Positions 20,476 to 30,224 of a stretch of DNA of 64,000 nucleotides are shown here, one piece after another. The stretch is taken from positions 94,991 through 158,990 of the forward strand of contig JAGCOF010000002.1 of the NCBI GenBank assembly GCA_017645585.1. The letters are read 5' to 3'. Under the pieces are notes generated by a model, which did not search any database, was not told the DNA's origin, and saw only the letters and a program-made list of their open reading frames with translations. The number at the start of each line of letters is the position of its first letter. Position 1 is the stretch's first letter. A program made the position numbers and the translations under genes. This stretch comes from Bacteroidales bacterium (lineage in GTDB: Bacteria; Bacteroidota; Bacteroidia; Bacteroidales; P3).

Positions 20476-23127
20476 ATGAGCAATGCACAGAAATCTAAAT
20501 TAAAAGAAGCGACCAGCTGGCCATGCGAAAAGGACCGATTGAATAACGAGGCTTCGGTTGAAGCCTTTTTTCTGAATAGGTTTATTGATTATCTGAAGTG
20601 GGACGATTCAAAAGTCCGTCTAAAGGAATCAATAGAAACATTTCTTGTAAGTAAAGGCGGTAGGAAAAAAGAAAATTATAAACCGGATTATATTCTTTTA
20701 GATGAATATAATAAACCTTATATCGTAATTGATGCAAAAGGCACAAATGAAGATATTCATGATTTTATACATCAATGTTCAGGTTATAGCCTTTCACTGA
20801 ATCAAGAAGAAGAATCTGTCAAGTACTTTATATTAAGCAATGGTTTGTTGACTGAATTATATGGATGGAAAGGGGGTACGCCTATTTTGTCTTTATCTTT
20901 TGAAGACTTTTCTAACAAATCAGATATTTTCAGACAATTGATAACTATCATTACAGCTGGGAAAAGAGGGAATTCGCCTGGCGAAAAAAAGAACGAATAT
21001 ATAACCATTAAACAGATAAACAAAGAAGATGCCCAAAAAATATTCAAGAAATGCCATAAAGATATTTGGAACGCAGAAAAATGCGGTGTGAATTTCGCTT
21101 TCATGCAATTTGTGAAGTTGATTTTCTTGAAAATGCAGAGTGACAAGATCGTGCATGAAAAATATTGCTTTCCGAAGAATTCTCCAAATATGCGAGTGAA
21201 GAAAGATGATGTTCTTTTTAGTGAATACTGGGTCGAAAAAAACACGAATGATTTCTGTTTAAATCCTGTAAATGAACTACAGTTTAAATCCTTGATGGAT
21301 AATTTGGAAAAAGATATTAAAAAGAAAAAGAAGAAACCCCTATTTAATAAGGATGAACAAATTGAGCTAAAAGCAGGTACCATTAAAAAGATAATAAAGA
21401 ATCTTGAAAAAAACGATTTATATGGTATTGATGAGGATTTAAATGGTCGTTTGTTTGAAACATTCTTGAACGCCACAATGCGAGGAAATGATTTAGGACA
21501 ATATTTCACGCCTCGTAGTATTGTGAAATTAGGTGTGGCACTTGCAGATATTAGGGTTTCAGATGAGCATATTGACAAAGTGATAGATGCAAGTTGCGGA
21601 ACGGGTGGATATTTGATTGAAGCTTTTGCTCAAATGAAAGCGAGAATATTGGCAAACAATAGTTACTCAGACCTCAAAAAGCAAGAGCTCATTGGTAGGT
21701 TATGTAGTAATAGCATTTTTGGAATTGATGCGGCAAAAGATCCCAAATTAGCAAGAATTGCTCGAATTAACATGTATCTACATGGTGACGGTGGAAGCCA
21801 AATATATATGGGAGATGCTTTGAACAAGAAGATGTCTGTTGACCTTACTGATAGTCAAGAATTTCAAGATGAAATGGAGGAAATGAAAGACGTGTTCAAG
21901 GAAAAAACATTTGACGTAGTAGTCACTAATCCACCATTCTCTATGGAATATACCGCTAAAGACCCAGAACAATTGGAAATCCTAAAAAAATACGATATGG
22001 CTAAGACAGACACGGGATTTCGTTCGTTGCGAGCAGGCGTAATGTTTATTGAAAGATACTACGGCTTATTAAACCCTGGAGGCAAACTAATTACAGTAAT
22101 TGATAATACAATATTAAATTCTGATCAATACTCATATGTCCGCGATTATATAAGAGAGCATTTCATTATTAAGGCCATCATTTCACTTCACGGGGATGCA
22201 TTCCAACAATCTAAAGCACGAGTTAAAACCTCATTAATTTATTTAGAAAAAAAACAGGATTTGTCAGAAAAACAGCCTGATGTCTTCATGACTTTTTCAA
22301 CCTGTTTAGGAGTAGATGACAAACCAATAACAACAAGTCAAAGCATTATTCAAAAAGAACGAGAAAAGGCCGAAAAAGAAATAAAAAAAATACTTTCCGA
22401 CTATGATAGATTCAAAAGGGGAGAAAAAGGTGAGTGGAGAATACCACCAGAAAGAGTGACAGGAAAACTTGATGTGAAGAATTGTTTTCCTTTGAAAGGA
22501 AGGTATGTCCAAACCTGGGTTGAGAAAGGATATGAGGTAAAACGATTATCGGATATTTTTACACCAGTTGAAGGCGAGTTTAAACCATCTCTAGATGGTG
22601 AGGCTGAAGAATACAAAATATTAACCATAAAATATGATGGATATTGTTCAAATGAAGAAATCCGTTTGGGGGCTGATATTCAAGGTAAGGGTACTTTGGT
22701 AAAAGAGGGTAATATTGTTTTTAGTCAATATAATGCTTACTATGGAGCAATAGGTTATGTGTCTAAAGAATATGTTGGTTCATTTGCATCAAGTAGTTAT
22801 ATAGTACTTAATCCCACGGACAAAGTTGACGGTATTTATGCATGGTCGGTTCTTAGAACAACTGAGATACGAGCAGATATATTGGATAGTGCAGTTGGAA
22901 TGGGGCGTAGCCCAATAAAATGGGATAATATAAAGGATGTTCAAGTTCCTTTTATTAAAGACCGAAAGAAGAGGAAGGAAATTGCATGTAGAGTTGAAAA
23001 ATCATGGGAGAAGATAAAAAAAGCAAAACAGGAAGTTGAGAATGTCAAAACGGAACTTGGTGATATCTTTGGCACAGAGACTCCAGAGAGTCTCTTTAGG
23101 TTTGAAGCAAATAAGCCCCCCAAATAA
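20476..23127 (+). CDS. Single-chain restriction-modification enzyme (nuclease + N6-adenine methylase + target recognition)
   Basis: This 883-residue fusion has, in order: an HsdR_N-like nuclease domain with the PD-(D/E)xK pattern 'PDYILLDEYNKPYIVIDAKG' (about 69-88); an HsdM N-terminal helical region; an N6-adenine methylase with SAM motif DASCGTGGYL (about 370) and catalytic NPPF (about 484); and one HsdS-like recognition domain (about 680-883, 'GYEVKRLSDIFTP', 'NIVFSQYNAYYGAIGY'). There is no helicase domain, so it acts as a type IIG/BcgI-like enzyme rather than classical type I. No separate hsdS or hsdR is near. The gene is far more AT-rich than its neighbours and is framed by two long palindromes beside tRNA-fMet, which suggests horizontal acquisition. 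ATG 20476 is chosen; an upstream TTG is unlikely. Confidence 0.88.
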   Translation: MSNAQKSKLKEATSWPCEKDRLNNEASVEAFFLNRFIDYLKWDDSKVRLKESIETFLVSKGGRKKENYKPDYILLDEYNKPYIVIDAKGTNEDIHDFIHQCSGYSLSLNQEEESVKYFILSNGLLTELYGWKGGTPILSLSFEDFSNKSDIFRQLITIITAGKRGNSPGEKKNEYITIKQINKEDAQKIFKKCHKDIWNAEKCGVNFAFMQFVKLIFLKMQSDKIVHEKYCFPKNSPNMRVKKDDVLFSEYWVEKNTNDFCLNPVNELQFKSLMDNLEKDIKKKKKKPLFNKDEQIELKAGTIKKIIKNLEKNDLYGIDEDLNGRLFETFLNATMRGNDLGQYFTPRSIVKLGVALADIRVSDEHIDKVIDASCGTGGYLIEAFAQMKARILANNSYSDLKKQELIGRLCSNSIFGIDAAKDPKLARIARINMYLHGDGGSQIYMGDALNKKMSVDLTDSQEFQDEMEEMKDVFKEKTFDVVVTNPPFSMEYTAKDPEQLEILKKYDMAKTDTGFRSLRAGVMFIERYYGLLNPGGKLITVIDNTILNSDQYSYVRDYIREHFIIKAIISLHGDAFQQSKARVKTSLIYLEKKQDLSEKQPDVFMTFSTCLGVDDKPITTSQSIIQKEREKAEKEIKKILSDYDRFKRGEKGEWRIPPERVTGKLDVKNCFPLKGRYVQTWVEKGYEVKRLSDIFTPVEGEFKPSLDGEAEEYKILTIKYDGYCSNEEIRLGADIQGKGTLVKEGNIVFSQYNAYYGAIGYVSKEYVGSFASSSYIVLNPTDKVDGIYAWSVLRTTEIRADILDSAVGMGRSPIKWDNIKDVQVPFIKDRKKRKEIACRVEKSWEKIKKAKQEVENVKTELGDIFGTETPESLFRFEANKPPK

Positions 23128-23194
23128 TACTAAGCGGTTTTCAAGGAAGGGAAGGATTGTTCGCTACGCTCACGATCCGTTGGGGTAGGGCTTT

Positions 23195-23325
23195 ACCTAA
23201 ATCCAAAATGAGCACAGCGGCGCTGTTTTACTTTTTTATGCAGACACCCCGTCTGAAAGCAAGCTTTCGCCGAGGTGTCTACATAAAAAAAGCAGGACCG
23301 AAGTCCTGCTCACTTTTGATTTAGG

Positions 23326-23326
<1 letters not shown>
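23195..23326. repeat. 132-bp nested palindrome between the RM gene and tRNA-fMet
   Basis: Outer arms 23195-23214 and 23307-23326 are near-perfect complements (ACCTAAATCCAAAATGAGCA type). Inside are ATGCAGACACC / GGTGTCTACAT (23238/23274) and GAAAGC/GCTTTC. The right arm ends exactly at the tRNA 3' base. Confidence 0.78.
23285..23310 (-). terminator. Intrinsic terminator of tRNA-fMet
   Basis: On the minus strand, AGCAGGAC-TTCG-GTCCTGCT is followed by seven T. The TTCG loop makes it very stable. It forms part of the larger palindrome. Confidence 0.88.
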
Positions 23327-23397
<71 letters not shown>

Positions 23398-23427
23398 CTC
23401 TCTTGTCTCCCTGACGGAAAACCGAGT

Positions 23428-23436
23428 GCAAAGATA
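23428..23436 (-). promoter_or_regulatory. -7 promoter element of tRNA-fMet
   Basis: Minus-strand TATCTTTGC, followed by ACTCGG. Confidence 0.7.
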
Positions 23437-23480
23437 CGAACTTTTCCCCAATCTACCAAATATTTCTTGTTTTTTTCTTT

Positions 23481-25277
23481 TTATTCTTTGATTATACGCC
23501 TGTTATAGATGCCTTTCCAAGTGCGCAACTGCACGGTGTAGACGCCTGCGGGCAACGTCTGGAGGCTGATTTTGCCATTGCCGCCGTCCATTGTGGCGGT
23601 CATCACGGTGCGACCCACAACGTCAAGCACATAGGCCTGCGCAGCGCCGTTCTCGGGCCACTGCAGGTTGACTTCGCCAGCGGTCGGGTTGGGCCACAAG
23701 TCGAAGTCACCATTAGCTGCTTCCACGATGTTCAGGTTCTTGTCGACCCAAATGGCATAGAGAGTGGTGTTTATTTTCAGGCGGTAGGCCTCTCCACTGC
23801 GGTAGATGTCGCCGTTGCCGTGCTGGTTGCGGCACCAGCCGTAGAAGCGGAGGGTGGTGTCGGGATGGACAAATTCACACTCGGGCATCACTACACTGTC
23901 GGCCGGGCAGTACTGCAGGTTGAACTCCTCACCGTCGGCACCGTTGGGCAGGAAGTTGAGCACCTTGAGGTTGAGTTTGGTCAGGTGGATGTAGAAGACG
24001 GTGTCGAGATAGCGCAGGTGGGTGTCGCAGGAGGCTATGGGCAGCGTAAAACCGTGGTAGGTGTACTCGCCGTAGTTGATGCACACGGTATCGAATATCT
24101 CGATGGTGTCCAGGACCTCTTCGCCGGGCTCGATGCCGAAGATGGCACCCTGGTCGAGGTTGAAGGTGTAGGTGGCGTTGCCGCCGGCGCCGCCGCTACC
24201 GGGGGCGAGGTTGCTCATGTAGTAGAAGCCGTCGCCATAGCCGCTCCAACCCCAATTGAAGTGATACATAGTGTCGTTGTTGGAGCCGTCGAGGATAAAG
24301 GCGTGGCCGCCCTCTTGGTCGCGACCGCTGTAATAGATGGGGCGACCGGCGGCAAGGTCGTCGTCAATCATTGAAAGCCAGATGCTGTCGGCATAGGTTC
24401 CGCGCGAACGATGGCGAAGGGTGGGTTTGTATTTGAAGTAAGTGTAGAAGGCGTTGGTGGCACAAGCCGTTGCCCAGGAGCCGCACGACGAGTAGGCGCC
24501 GCTGCCGCCGGTGGCCGAGGGGCCGTACATCATGTCGACAGCCACGCCGCAATGGTAGCTGAGGGTGCTGAGGGCATCGGCCTCCTGCTGGTCAACAGCC
24601 ATAGCTACGGTATTCGGCATCATCTCCCACCGATAGGTGGTGTGCGCAAAATCGGCCGAAAGGACGCCGTAGTCACCATAGACATAGCTGCGTTCGCCGG
24701 TGCCGCACGAGGGGAAGTTCCAGCGCTTCATGATCTGTGCCATTGCGGTGGCTACACAACCCACCACGCAGCGGGCATGATAGTTCGAATCGTAGGGGCA
24801 CTTGCGGTTATAGGGGTCGCCCTGATCCCAACGGGTTTGGCACAGTTTGGGCACATTCTGCAGCGTAAGCGGCGTAGCGGGGGCATCCTGCATCAGCGGC
24901 TCCCAACGCAAGTCGGCGGCCTTGTCCAGCGACCCGACGACCTCCAGCTGCCGGTCGATACCCGTCAGCCAATAGCGCAACTCGGGGTTCAGCTCCTCGG
25001 GGAAGGGGCTGTCGAACGAGTAGCCGAGAACGGGACGCACACGGTCGTCGGCAGACACCACAACAAAGCCTTCTTCTCCATTGACGAAGACATACATGTG
25101 GCGGAGCTCATCGAACGTACGCAGCTGCATGTCGAAGACAGGTTTTTGGTTCTCGGGGTAGTACGAGTTCCAGAAGTTGACAGCCACCCGACGGGCCATA
25201 TCGGTCGACACGGGAGCTGCGAACACGGCACCCATCGTGAGGGCGGCGAGCACAAAAAGAGCAAGTTTCTTATTCAT
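23481..25277 (-). CDS. C10 (streptopain-like) cysteine protease with a T9SS-type tail
   Basis: This secreted 598-residue protease has a signal peptide (1-20), a SpeB-type propeptide (about 20-140, 'FVNGEEGFVVVSADDRVRPVLGY'), and a C10 peptidase domain with catalytic Cys in VVGCVATAMAQ (about 171), catalytic His in GGHAFILDG (about 325) and the Trp loop 'FNWGWSGYGDGFY'. The C-terminal end 'LWPNPTAGEVNLQW...LPAGVYTVQLRT...NRRIIKE' is a T9SS type A sorting domain. Relatives include P. gingivalis PrtT and Prevotella interpain. It lies 23 bases downstream of dsbD and ends the operon 29898-23481, so its folding may rely on that thiol system. Confidence 0.9.
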   Translation of the reverse strand: MNKKLALFVLAALTMGAVFAAPVSTDMARRVAVNFWNSYYPENQKPVFDMQLRTFDELRHMYVFVNGEEGFVVVSADDRVRPVLGYSFDSPFPEELNPELRYWLTGIDRQLEVVGSLDKAADLRWEPLMQDAPATPLTLQNVPKLCQTRWDQGDPYNRKCPYDSNYHARCVVGCVATAMAQIMKRWNFPSCGTGERSYVYGDYGVLSADFAHTTYRWEMMPNTVAMAVDQQEADALSTLSYHCGVAVDMMYGPSATGGSGAYSSCGSWATACATNAFYTYFKYKPTLRHRSRGTYADSIWLSMIDDDLAAGRPIYYSGRDQEGGHAFILDGSNNDTMYHFNWGWSGYGDGFYYMSNLAPGSGGAGGNATYTFNLDQGAIFGIEPGEEVLDTIEIFDTVCINYGEYTYHGFTLPIASCDTHLRYLDTVFYIHLTKLNLKVLNFLPNGADGEEFNLQYCPADSVVMPECEFVHPDTTLRFYGWCRNQHGNGDIYRSGEAYRLKINTTLYAIWVDKNLNIVEAANGDFDLWPNPTAGEVNLQWPENGAAQAYVLDVVGRTVMTATMDGGNGKISLQTLPAGVYTVQLRTWKGIYNRRIIKE

Positions 25278-25300
25278 CTTGAATGTTGATTATTCGTGTG

Positions 25301-27331
25301 TTATTTGTTGTTGCGGACACCTTCGTTCAGCCACTTGACGAACTTCTGCACGTCGCGGTCGTACTTGTAGTTCTGCTCGGTGAGCACCTTGCCATCGGCG
25401 TTGACGATGACATAGTAGGGCTGGGCGTTCATATTGAATTCTGTTTTCTGGTAGTTGAGGTTCCTGCGGCCGAGGGTCTTGAGGACGTGGCCTTTGTCGT
25501 CGGTCACCCACTCCTCCTCGGGCAGCTGGATGGTGTTCTCGTCGGCATAGAGCGAGCACATGACGAACTCCTCGTTGAGCAGGCGCTTCACCTCGGGATC
25601 TGTCCACACATAGTGTTCCATCTCGCGGCAGTTGGCACAGGTCTTGCCCGTGAAGTCGATGAAGACAGGCTTGCCCGTCTGGCGGGCATAGGCCTTTGCC
25701 TCGTCGAGGTCGAAGAAGGCCTCGAAGCCCAGCGGCACATGCAGCTTGTCGGCATACTTGCGGTCGGCAGGCAGCTGACCCACTTGCAGCGTGTTGGCGC
25801 TGACGGCGGGAGTATTCTCGGAGACGATGCGCTCGATGTCGAACTCCTGGCTCGACTGCGGCGGCAGGAAGCCACTGAGGCCCTTCAGCGGGGCACCCCA
25901 GAGGCCGGGAATCATCCACACCACGAAGGCCAGGTCGGCAATAGCGAGGAAGAGGCGCAGGGTGCTGATTTCCTTCACCTCGTCGTCACCTTTGAAGCGC
26001 AACTTGCCCAACAGGTAGAAACCCAGCATGCCGAAGATGACAATCCACAGGGCCAAGTAGATATCGCGTGGCAGCAGGCCCCAATTGCAGTAAAGGTCGG
26101 CCATCTGCAGGAATTTCAAGCCGAAGGCCAACTCGAGGAAGGCAAACGACACCTTGACGGTGTTGAGCCACGAGCCGCTCTTCATGTTCTTCAGCGCCTG
26201 AGGGAACATGGCCAGCAGCGTGAAGGGAGCCGCAAAACCGATACCGAAGCCTAGCATGGTGACCAGCGACACCCAACGGTCGGTGCTGCTGGTGGTGAGG
26301 CCCACCAAGGCAGCGCCGAGGATGGGACCGGTGCAGCTGAACGACACCAGCACGGTGGTGAGGGCGATGAAGAAGGGAGCCAGGAAGCCGCCCTTGTCGG
26401 CTTGCTCGTCGCTGCTATTAATCCACTTCTCTGGCATCTTGATTTCAAAGAGGCCGAAGAAACTCAGTGCGAAGACAAAGAAGATAATGAAGAACAGCAG
26501 GTTAGGTATCCAATGGGTGCCGATGAAGTAGAGCGCCTCGGGGCCGAAGATGAGGGCCAGGATGGCACCCATGACGGCGAAGAGGAACACGATGGAGAAG
26601 CCGAACATCCAAGCCTGGCGACGGTTCTTGCGCTTGTTGTCGCTGTTGTGCATGAAGAAGTTGACCGTCATCGGTATCATCGGGAAGACGCAGGGGGTGA
26701 ACATGGTGAGGATACCGCCACCGATGGCCAATAGGAAGATGACCAGCAGGCTCTGCCCTTTCTTCTTCTCGGGAGCTGCTGGTTCTGCCTCCACAACTTC
26801 CTGAGTCTCTACCGTCTCTTGATTTTCAACGGTGTCGATTTCCTCTTCTGTCACTTGGCTCTCTGCCTCCTCTTGCACGGCACCCTTCACCTTGAAGCTG
26901 AAGTCGTGGTCCTCGGGAGCGATGCAGCTGCCGTCGTTGCAGAGCTGGTAGCTGACAATACCCTTGACGGTGAAGTCTTTCTCGCTGAGGCGTTTCACCT
27001 TCTGGCGGAACACCACGGTGCCGCTGAACGACTTGACCACACAGCCGAAGATCTCGTCCATCTCCTCGTGCGGCTTAGGTTCCTGCACCTTGCCGACGAG
27101 CTGATAGTCGCTGCTCGGCGTGAATTCGAAGACGATGGCCAACGGCCCGTTGGGGTCGGTGTATTGCGAATAGAGGTGCCATCCGGCATCCAGCTTGGCG
27201 GTAAACACCAACTCGGCCTCCGTGGCCGATATCTCTTTGACGCTGTAGGTCCATTTGGCAGGGTCGAGCGGCTGAGCCCACAGGCCCATGCTTATCACCA
27301 CGCCCATCAGGGCCAGCAATAGTTTCTTCAT
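25301..27331 (-). CDS. dsbD: Thiol:disulfide interchange protein DsbD
   Basis: DsbD carries electrons from cytoplasmic thioredoxin across the inner membrane to keep periplasmic thiols reduced. The 676-residue protein has a signal peptide, an N-terminal immunoglobulin-like domain (about 25-150), an acidic linker, an eight-helix core (about 195-480, with 'TPCVFPMIPMTV' and 'SCTGPILG' carrying the paired cysteines), and a C-terminal thioredoxin domain with active site KTCANC near residue 562. All three modules are intact. The gene lies 9 bases after the propeller gene, in the same operon. Confidence 0.92.
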   Translation of the reverse strand: MKKLLLALMGVVISMGLWAQPLDPAKWTYSVKEISATEAELVFTAKLDAGWHLYSQYTDPNGPLAIVFEFTPSSDYQLVGKVQEPKPHEEMDEIFGCVVKSFSGTVVFRQKVKRLSEKDFTVKGIVSYQLCNDGSCIAPEDHDFSFKVKGAVQEEAESQVTEEEIDTVENQETVETQEVVEAEPAAPEKKKGQSLLVIFLLAIGGGILTMFTPCVFPMIPMTVNFFMHNSDNKRKNRRQAWMFGFSIVFLFAVMGAILALIFGPEALYFIGTHWIPNLLFFIIFFVFALSFFGLFEIKMPEKWINSSDEQADKGGFLAPFFIALTTVLVSFSCTGPILGAALVGLTTSSTDRWVSLVTMLGFGIGFAAPFTLLAMFPQALKNMKSGSWLNTVKVSFAFLELAFGLKFLQMADLYCNWGLLPRDIYLALWIVIFGMLGFYLLGKLRFKGDDEVKEISTLRLFLAIADLAFVVWMIPGLWGAPLKGLSGFLPPQSSQEFDIERIVSENTPAVSANTLQVGQLPADRKYADKLHVPLGFEAFFDLDEAKAYARQTGKPVFIDFTGKTCANCREMEHYVWTDPEVKRLLNEEFVMCSLYADENTIQLPEEEWVTDDKGHVLKTLGRRNLNYQKTEFNMNAQPYYVIVNADGKVLTEQNYKYDRDVQKFVKWLNEGVRNNK

Positions 27332-27340
27332 ATCTCTCGG

Positions 27341-28624
27341 TTATTTGAGGTTGAATTTGATTTTCTTCTCGCCGCGCACCGTCAGCACACCCACCGTATA
27401 CATGCCCTTGGCCATACGATTGATTTTGATTTGCTGATTGTTGCGGTAGTTGGTCACCGTCTTCACCACCTTGCCGTTCTTGTCGGTGAAGGTCACCGTG
27501 GCCGAGGGGCTCTCGATGGTGATGGTGATGTAACCCTCGCTCAGGTGGGGGTTGATGCGCACACGCTCTTCGCCTTGGGGCTGCTGCGGGGTCGTGCCGG
27601 TGCCTGCCTGCGGCTCCTTCGGCTGGGTGGTGGCAGTGGCCACCGCTTTGGCCGGCATCTGGAAGCCCGAGAGTTTGGCGACACCCTTGCTGTCGCTACC
27701 GAACCAGCAGTCACCATTCTTGCCCACGGTCACCTTGTAGATGTTGCCCGAGGGCAGCTGGCTGTTCTTGGAGGTGAAGGTCACCCAACGGTCGACACCG
27801 TCGAACACCGCCACACCGGCGCTGGTGGCAATCCACAGCAGGCCTTCGCTGTCAAACATGATGTCGTTCACCTGGTTGCCCGGCATGGGGCTGTTGGCTG
27901 TATTCCAAATGTGCCACTCTTCGCCGTCGAACGAGGCGAGGCCGTTCAAGGTACCGAACCACTTGACGTTGTTCTTGTCGATGGCGATGGCCGGCACGAT
28001 ATTGTCGGGCAAGCCCGAATTGTCCACCGTATAGCTCACCCAACGGCGGTCGTTGTACACGCTCACACCGGCGTTGGTGGTAATCCACTTGCGGTTGGCG
28101 CGGTCGACAGCCAAGTCGAGCACAAAGTCGCTCAACAAGCCGCAGTCTTCCGGTGTGTAGCGCTCCCAGGTATAGCCGTCGTAGCGCACGATACCGCCCA
28201 GGGTGACACCGATCCAGAACACACCGTCGTTGTCCTGCACAATCTCCTTGACGAACTTCATCTTCAGGCGGCGCGTCTCGGTGGTATACTCTGTCCAATG
28301 GGTACCGTCGAACTCAATGACACCGTAGTCGTCGGTGCCAATCCACACCACACCGCGCTTGTCGACCATCAGGCAGTTGACCGATTGGTCTTTGAGCTTC
28401 TCGTTGAACATGGCGTAATCCTGCCACACTCCGTTGTTGAGGCGGCAGAGGCCCTGATAGGTACCCACCCACACGCCTTTGCTGTCGGCCGCAATGGCGG
28501 AAATGTTGTTGCCGCCGATGTCCGAGTTGCGGGTGTTGTAGAGGGTCCAATTGCCGTTGTTCTGCGCCAATACGGTGGAAGCCACCAGCATCAGCAACAT
28601 TGCTGTCAATGTATGTTTCATCAT
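27341..28624 (-). CDS. Exported beta-propeller protein (two-component-regulator propeller repeats)
   Basis: This 427-residue protein has a signal peptide (to about residue 21, 'TVLAQ') and about seven repeats of the form 'DK-GVVWIGTDDYGVIEFDG--W--Y', the Reg_prop propeller typical of hybrid two-component sensors. Here the propeller stands alone, with no transmembrane or kinase part. A short beta domain at the C-terminus ('ESPSATVTFTDKNGKVVKTV...MAKGMYTVGVLTVRGEKKIKFNL') resembles a T9SS-type tail. Its ATG overlaps the stop of the upstream gene by four bases (ATGA), so translation is probably coupled. The ligand is unknown. Confidence 0.82.
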   Translation of the reverse strand: MMKHTLTAMLLMLVASTVLAQNNGNWTLYNTRNSDIGGNNISAIAADSKGVWVGTYQGLCRLNNGVWQDYAMFNEKLKDQSVNCLMVDKRGVVWIGTDDYGVIEFDGTHWTEYTTETRRLKMKFVKEIVQDNDGVFWIGVTLGGIVRYDGYTWERYTPEDCGLLSDFVLDLAVDRANRKWITTNAGVSVYNDRRWVSYTVDNSGLPDNIVPAIAIDKNNVKWFGTLNGLASFDGEEWHIWNTANSPMPGNQVNDIMFDSEGLLWIATSAGVAVFDGVDRWVTFTSKNSQLPSGNIYKVTVGKNGDCWFGSDSKGVAKLSGFQMPAKAVATATTQPKEPQAGTGTTPQQPQGEERVRINPHLSEGYITITIESPSATVTFTDKNGKVVKTVTNYRNNQQIKINRMAKGMYTVGVLTVRGEKKIKFNLK

Positions 28625-29898
28625 GTCTTGTGTTTCTCTTTCTTAGCTGCAGGGAATAATATATTGTTCAGTATCAGCCTATAGCCAGCCGAATTGGGAT
28701 AGAGCGAGAGGTCCGTCGGTGGGTCGCCGATAAAGTGGCGGTAGTCCTCGGGGTCGTGTCCACCGAGGAAGGTCCAGGTGCCCTTGCCGTATTCGCCGTG
28801 CAGGTAGCGCACCTCGCCGAGTTCCTTGTTCTCAGCCAGGATGACGCAGCTGCTCTTCACCAGCTCGCGGCGGAAGGCGGTGGTTTGTCCCATGAAACCA
28901 TGCACCACACGGGTGTGGTTCTGCGTCAGCATCGTGGGCACCCAATCCCACTTGGCCGAAAAGTCGAACAGCACAAAGAAGTCATTCTTCTCGTTCACCA
29001 CTCTTTGACGCGCACGGTCGTCGATGTCGATGGTCGATATTTCGTATTCCGTCGGATTGGTGCTAATACGGAAATCTTTAAAGGCAAAGCATTTGCTGTA
29101 ATCCAGCATCGACTGCGCGTTGGGTTGCATCGGGTCGCCGTCGAACATGGCGTCGCAGATGTCCACCCCCTCGGCCGACAGAGCCACATCGTAGCTGTCG
29201 GGAGCCGAGCACATGGCGAAGAGGAAGCCGCCACCCATCACAAAGTCCCTGATTTTGTGCGCCACCGCCAGCTTCAGGTGACTCACCTTGCTGAAGCCCA
29301 ACTTGGAGGCCATCACCTCCTGCAGGCGCACATCCTCGATGTACCACTGCTGGTTTCGATAGTTGCCCCAGAACTTGCCATACTGACCCGTGAAGTCCTC
29401 ATGGTGCAGATGCAGCCAATCGTAACCTGGCAGCACACCGGCCATCACCTCCTCGTCATACACCACGTCGTAGGGTATCTCAGCATAGGTGAGCACCAGC
29501 GTGACAGCGTCGTCCCACGGCAGCTTGTTCTTGGGCGAATAGACGGCAATGCGCGGAGCCTTCTGCAGCTTCACGGCGTCCATGTTCACCCCCGGGTCGG
29601 CGATGTGGCTCAGGATGGCGCTCGACTGCCCGTCGGCAATCACCTCGCAGGTGACACCCCGCAGACGGCACTCGCGCTCGATGCCCTCGGCATACTTGGT
29701 CATGAAGGTGCCGCCACGATAGTTGAGCAACCACGTCACCTCGGCCTCACGCTGCAACGTCCAATAGGCCACCCCGTAGGCTTTCAGGTGGTTCTTCTGC
29801 ACCTCGTCCATCGGGATCAGCAGGTAACTCGCTTGCGCGTGCGCGTATAAAAAAAGAAAAAGGAGCAAGAGCCCCACGCTTTTTAAACGTGAACCCAC
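28621..29898 (-). CDS. Conserved exported protein of unknown function
   Basis: This ~425-residue protein begins with a hydrophobic signal ('GLLLLFLFLYAHAQA') and then 'SYLLIPMDEVQKNHLKAYGVAYW', a start I associate with a Bacteroidetes family often named asparagine synthetase B in databases, without visible amidotransferase or AMP-forming motifs. Later parts ('IAVYSPKNKLPWDDAV', 'GGGFLFAMCSAPDSYD', 'TWTFLGGHDPEDY') suggest a class I glutamine-amidotransferase-like fold, again without a clear catalytic triad. I place the start at GTG 29898, which follows AGGGG; the upstream reading is translated from a GAAAGGTGAAAATTGAAAG spacer phrase. First gene of a four-gene operon ending in the C10 protease. 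Confidence 0.65.
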   Translation of the reverse strand: MGSRLKSVGLLLLFLFLYAHAQASYLLIPMDEVQKNHLKAYGVAYWTLQREAEVTWLLNYRGGTFMTKYAEGIERECRLRGVTCEVIADGQSSAILSHIADPGVNMDAVKLQKAPRIAVYSPKNKLPWDDAVTLVLTYAEIPYDVVYDEEVMAGVLPGYDWLHLHHEDFTGQYGKFWGNYRNQQWYIEDVRLQEVMASKLGFSKVSHLKLAVAHKIRDFVMGGGFLFAMCSAPDSYDVALSAEGVDICDAMFDGDPMQPNAQSMLDYSKCFAFKDFRISTNPTEYEISTIDIDDRARQRVVNEKNDFFVLFDFSAKWDWVPTMLTQNHTRVVHGFMGQTTAFRRELVKSSCVILAENKELGEVRYLHGEYGKGTWTFLGGHDPEDYRHFIGDPPTDLSLYPNSAGYRLILNNILFPAAKKEKHKT

Positions 29899-29942
29899 TT
29901 GGCCCCTATATAATCTTTCAACTTTCAATTTTCACCTTTCTG

Positions 29943-30024
29943 TGCGGATAGGGGGACTCGAACCCCCACTCCTCTCGGAACCAGATCCTAAGTCTGACGC
30001 GGCTACCGATTACGCCATATCCGC
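29943..30024 (-). tRNA. tRNA-Leu (anticodon TAG)
   Basis: Acceptor GCGGATA / TATCCGC is perfect, the anticodon loop is CTTAGGA (TAG), and the long variable arm GGTTCCGAGAGGAGT is of the class II type used by leucine tRNAs. T arm GGGGGTTCGAGTCCCCC is perfect. The discriminator is A; CCA is not encoded. Confidence 0.95.
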
Positions 30025-30102
30025 AGTGCTTCCTTTCATGCTCACCTCTGTCTTTCAGCGCCCTATGGAGAAAAACAGCTTTTCCGACACTCAAAAACGG
30101 GT

Positions 30103-30111
30103 GCAAAGATA
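30103..30111 (-). promoter_or_regulatory. -7 promoter element of tRNA-Leu
   Basis: Minus-strand TATCTTTGC followed by ACCCGTTTTT, the discriminator shared by stable-RNA promoters here. Confidence 0.72.
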
Positions 30112-30224
30112 CGCATTTTTTTTCATTCACGCGCACACAGGACACCTTTTTAAGAATTTTTGCAGGTATTTTGCCCCAAGGCATACTAAATTTAACAGAA
30201 ACGAGTTATTCATCTATAACCACA

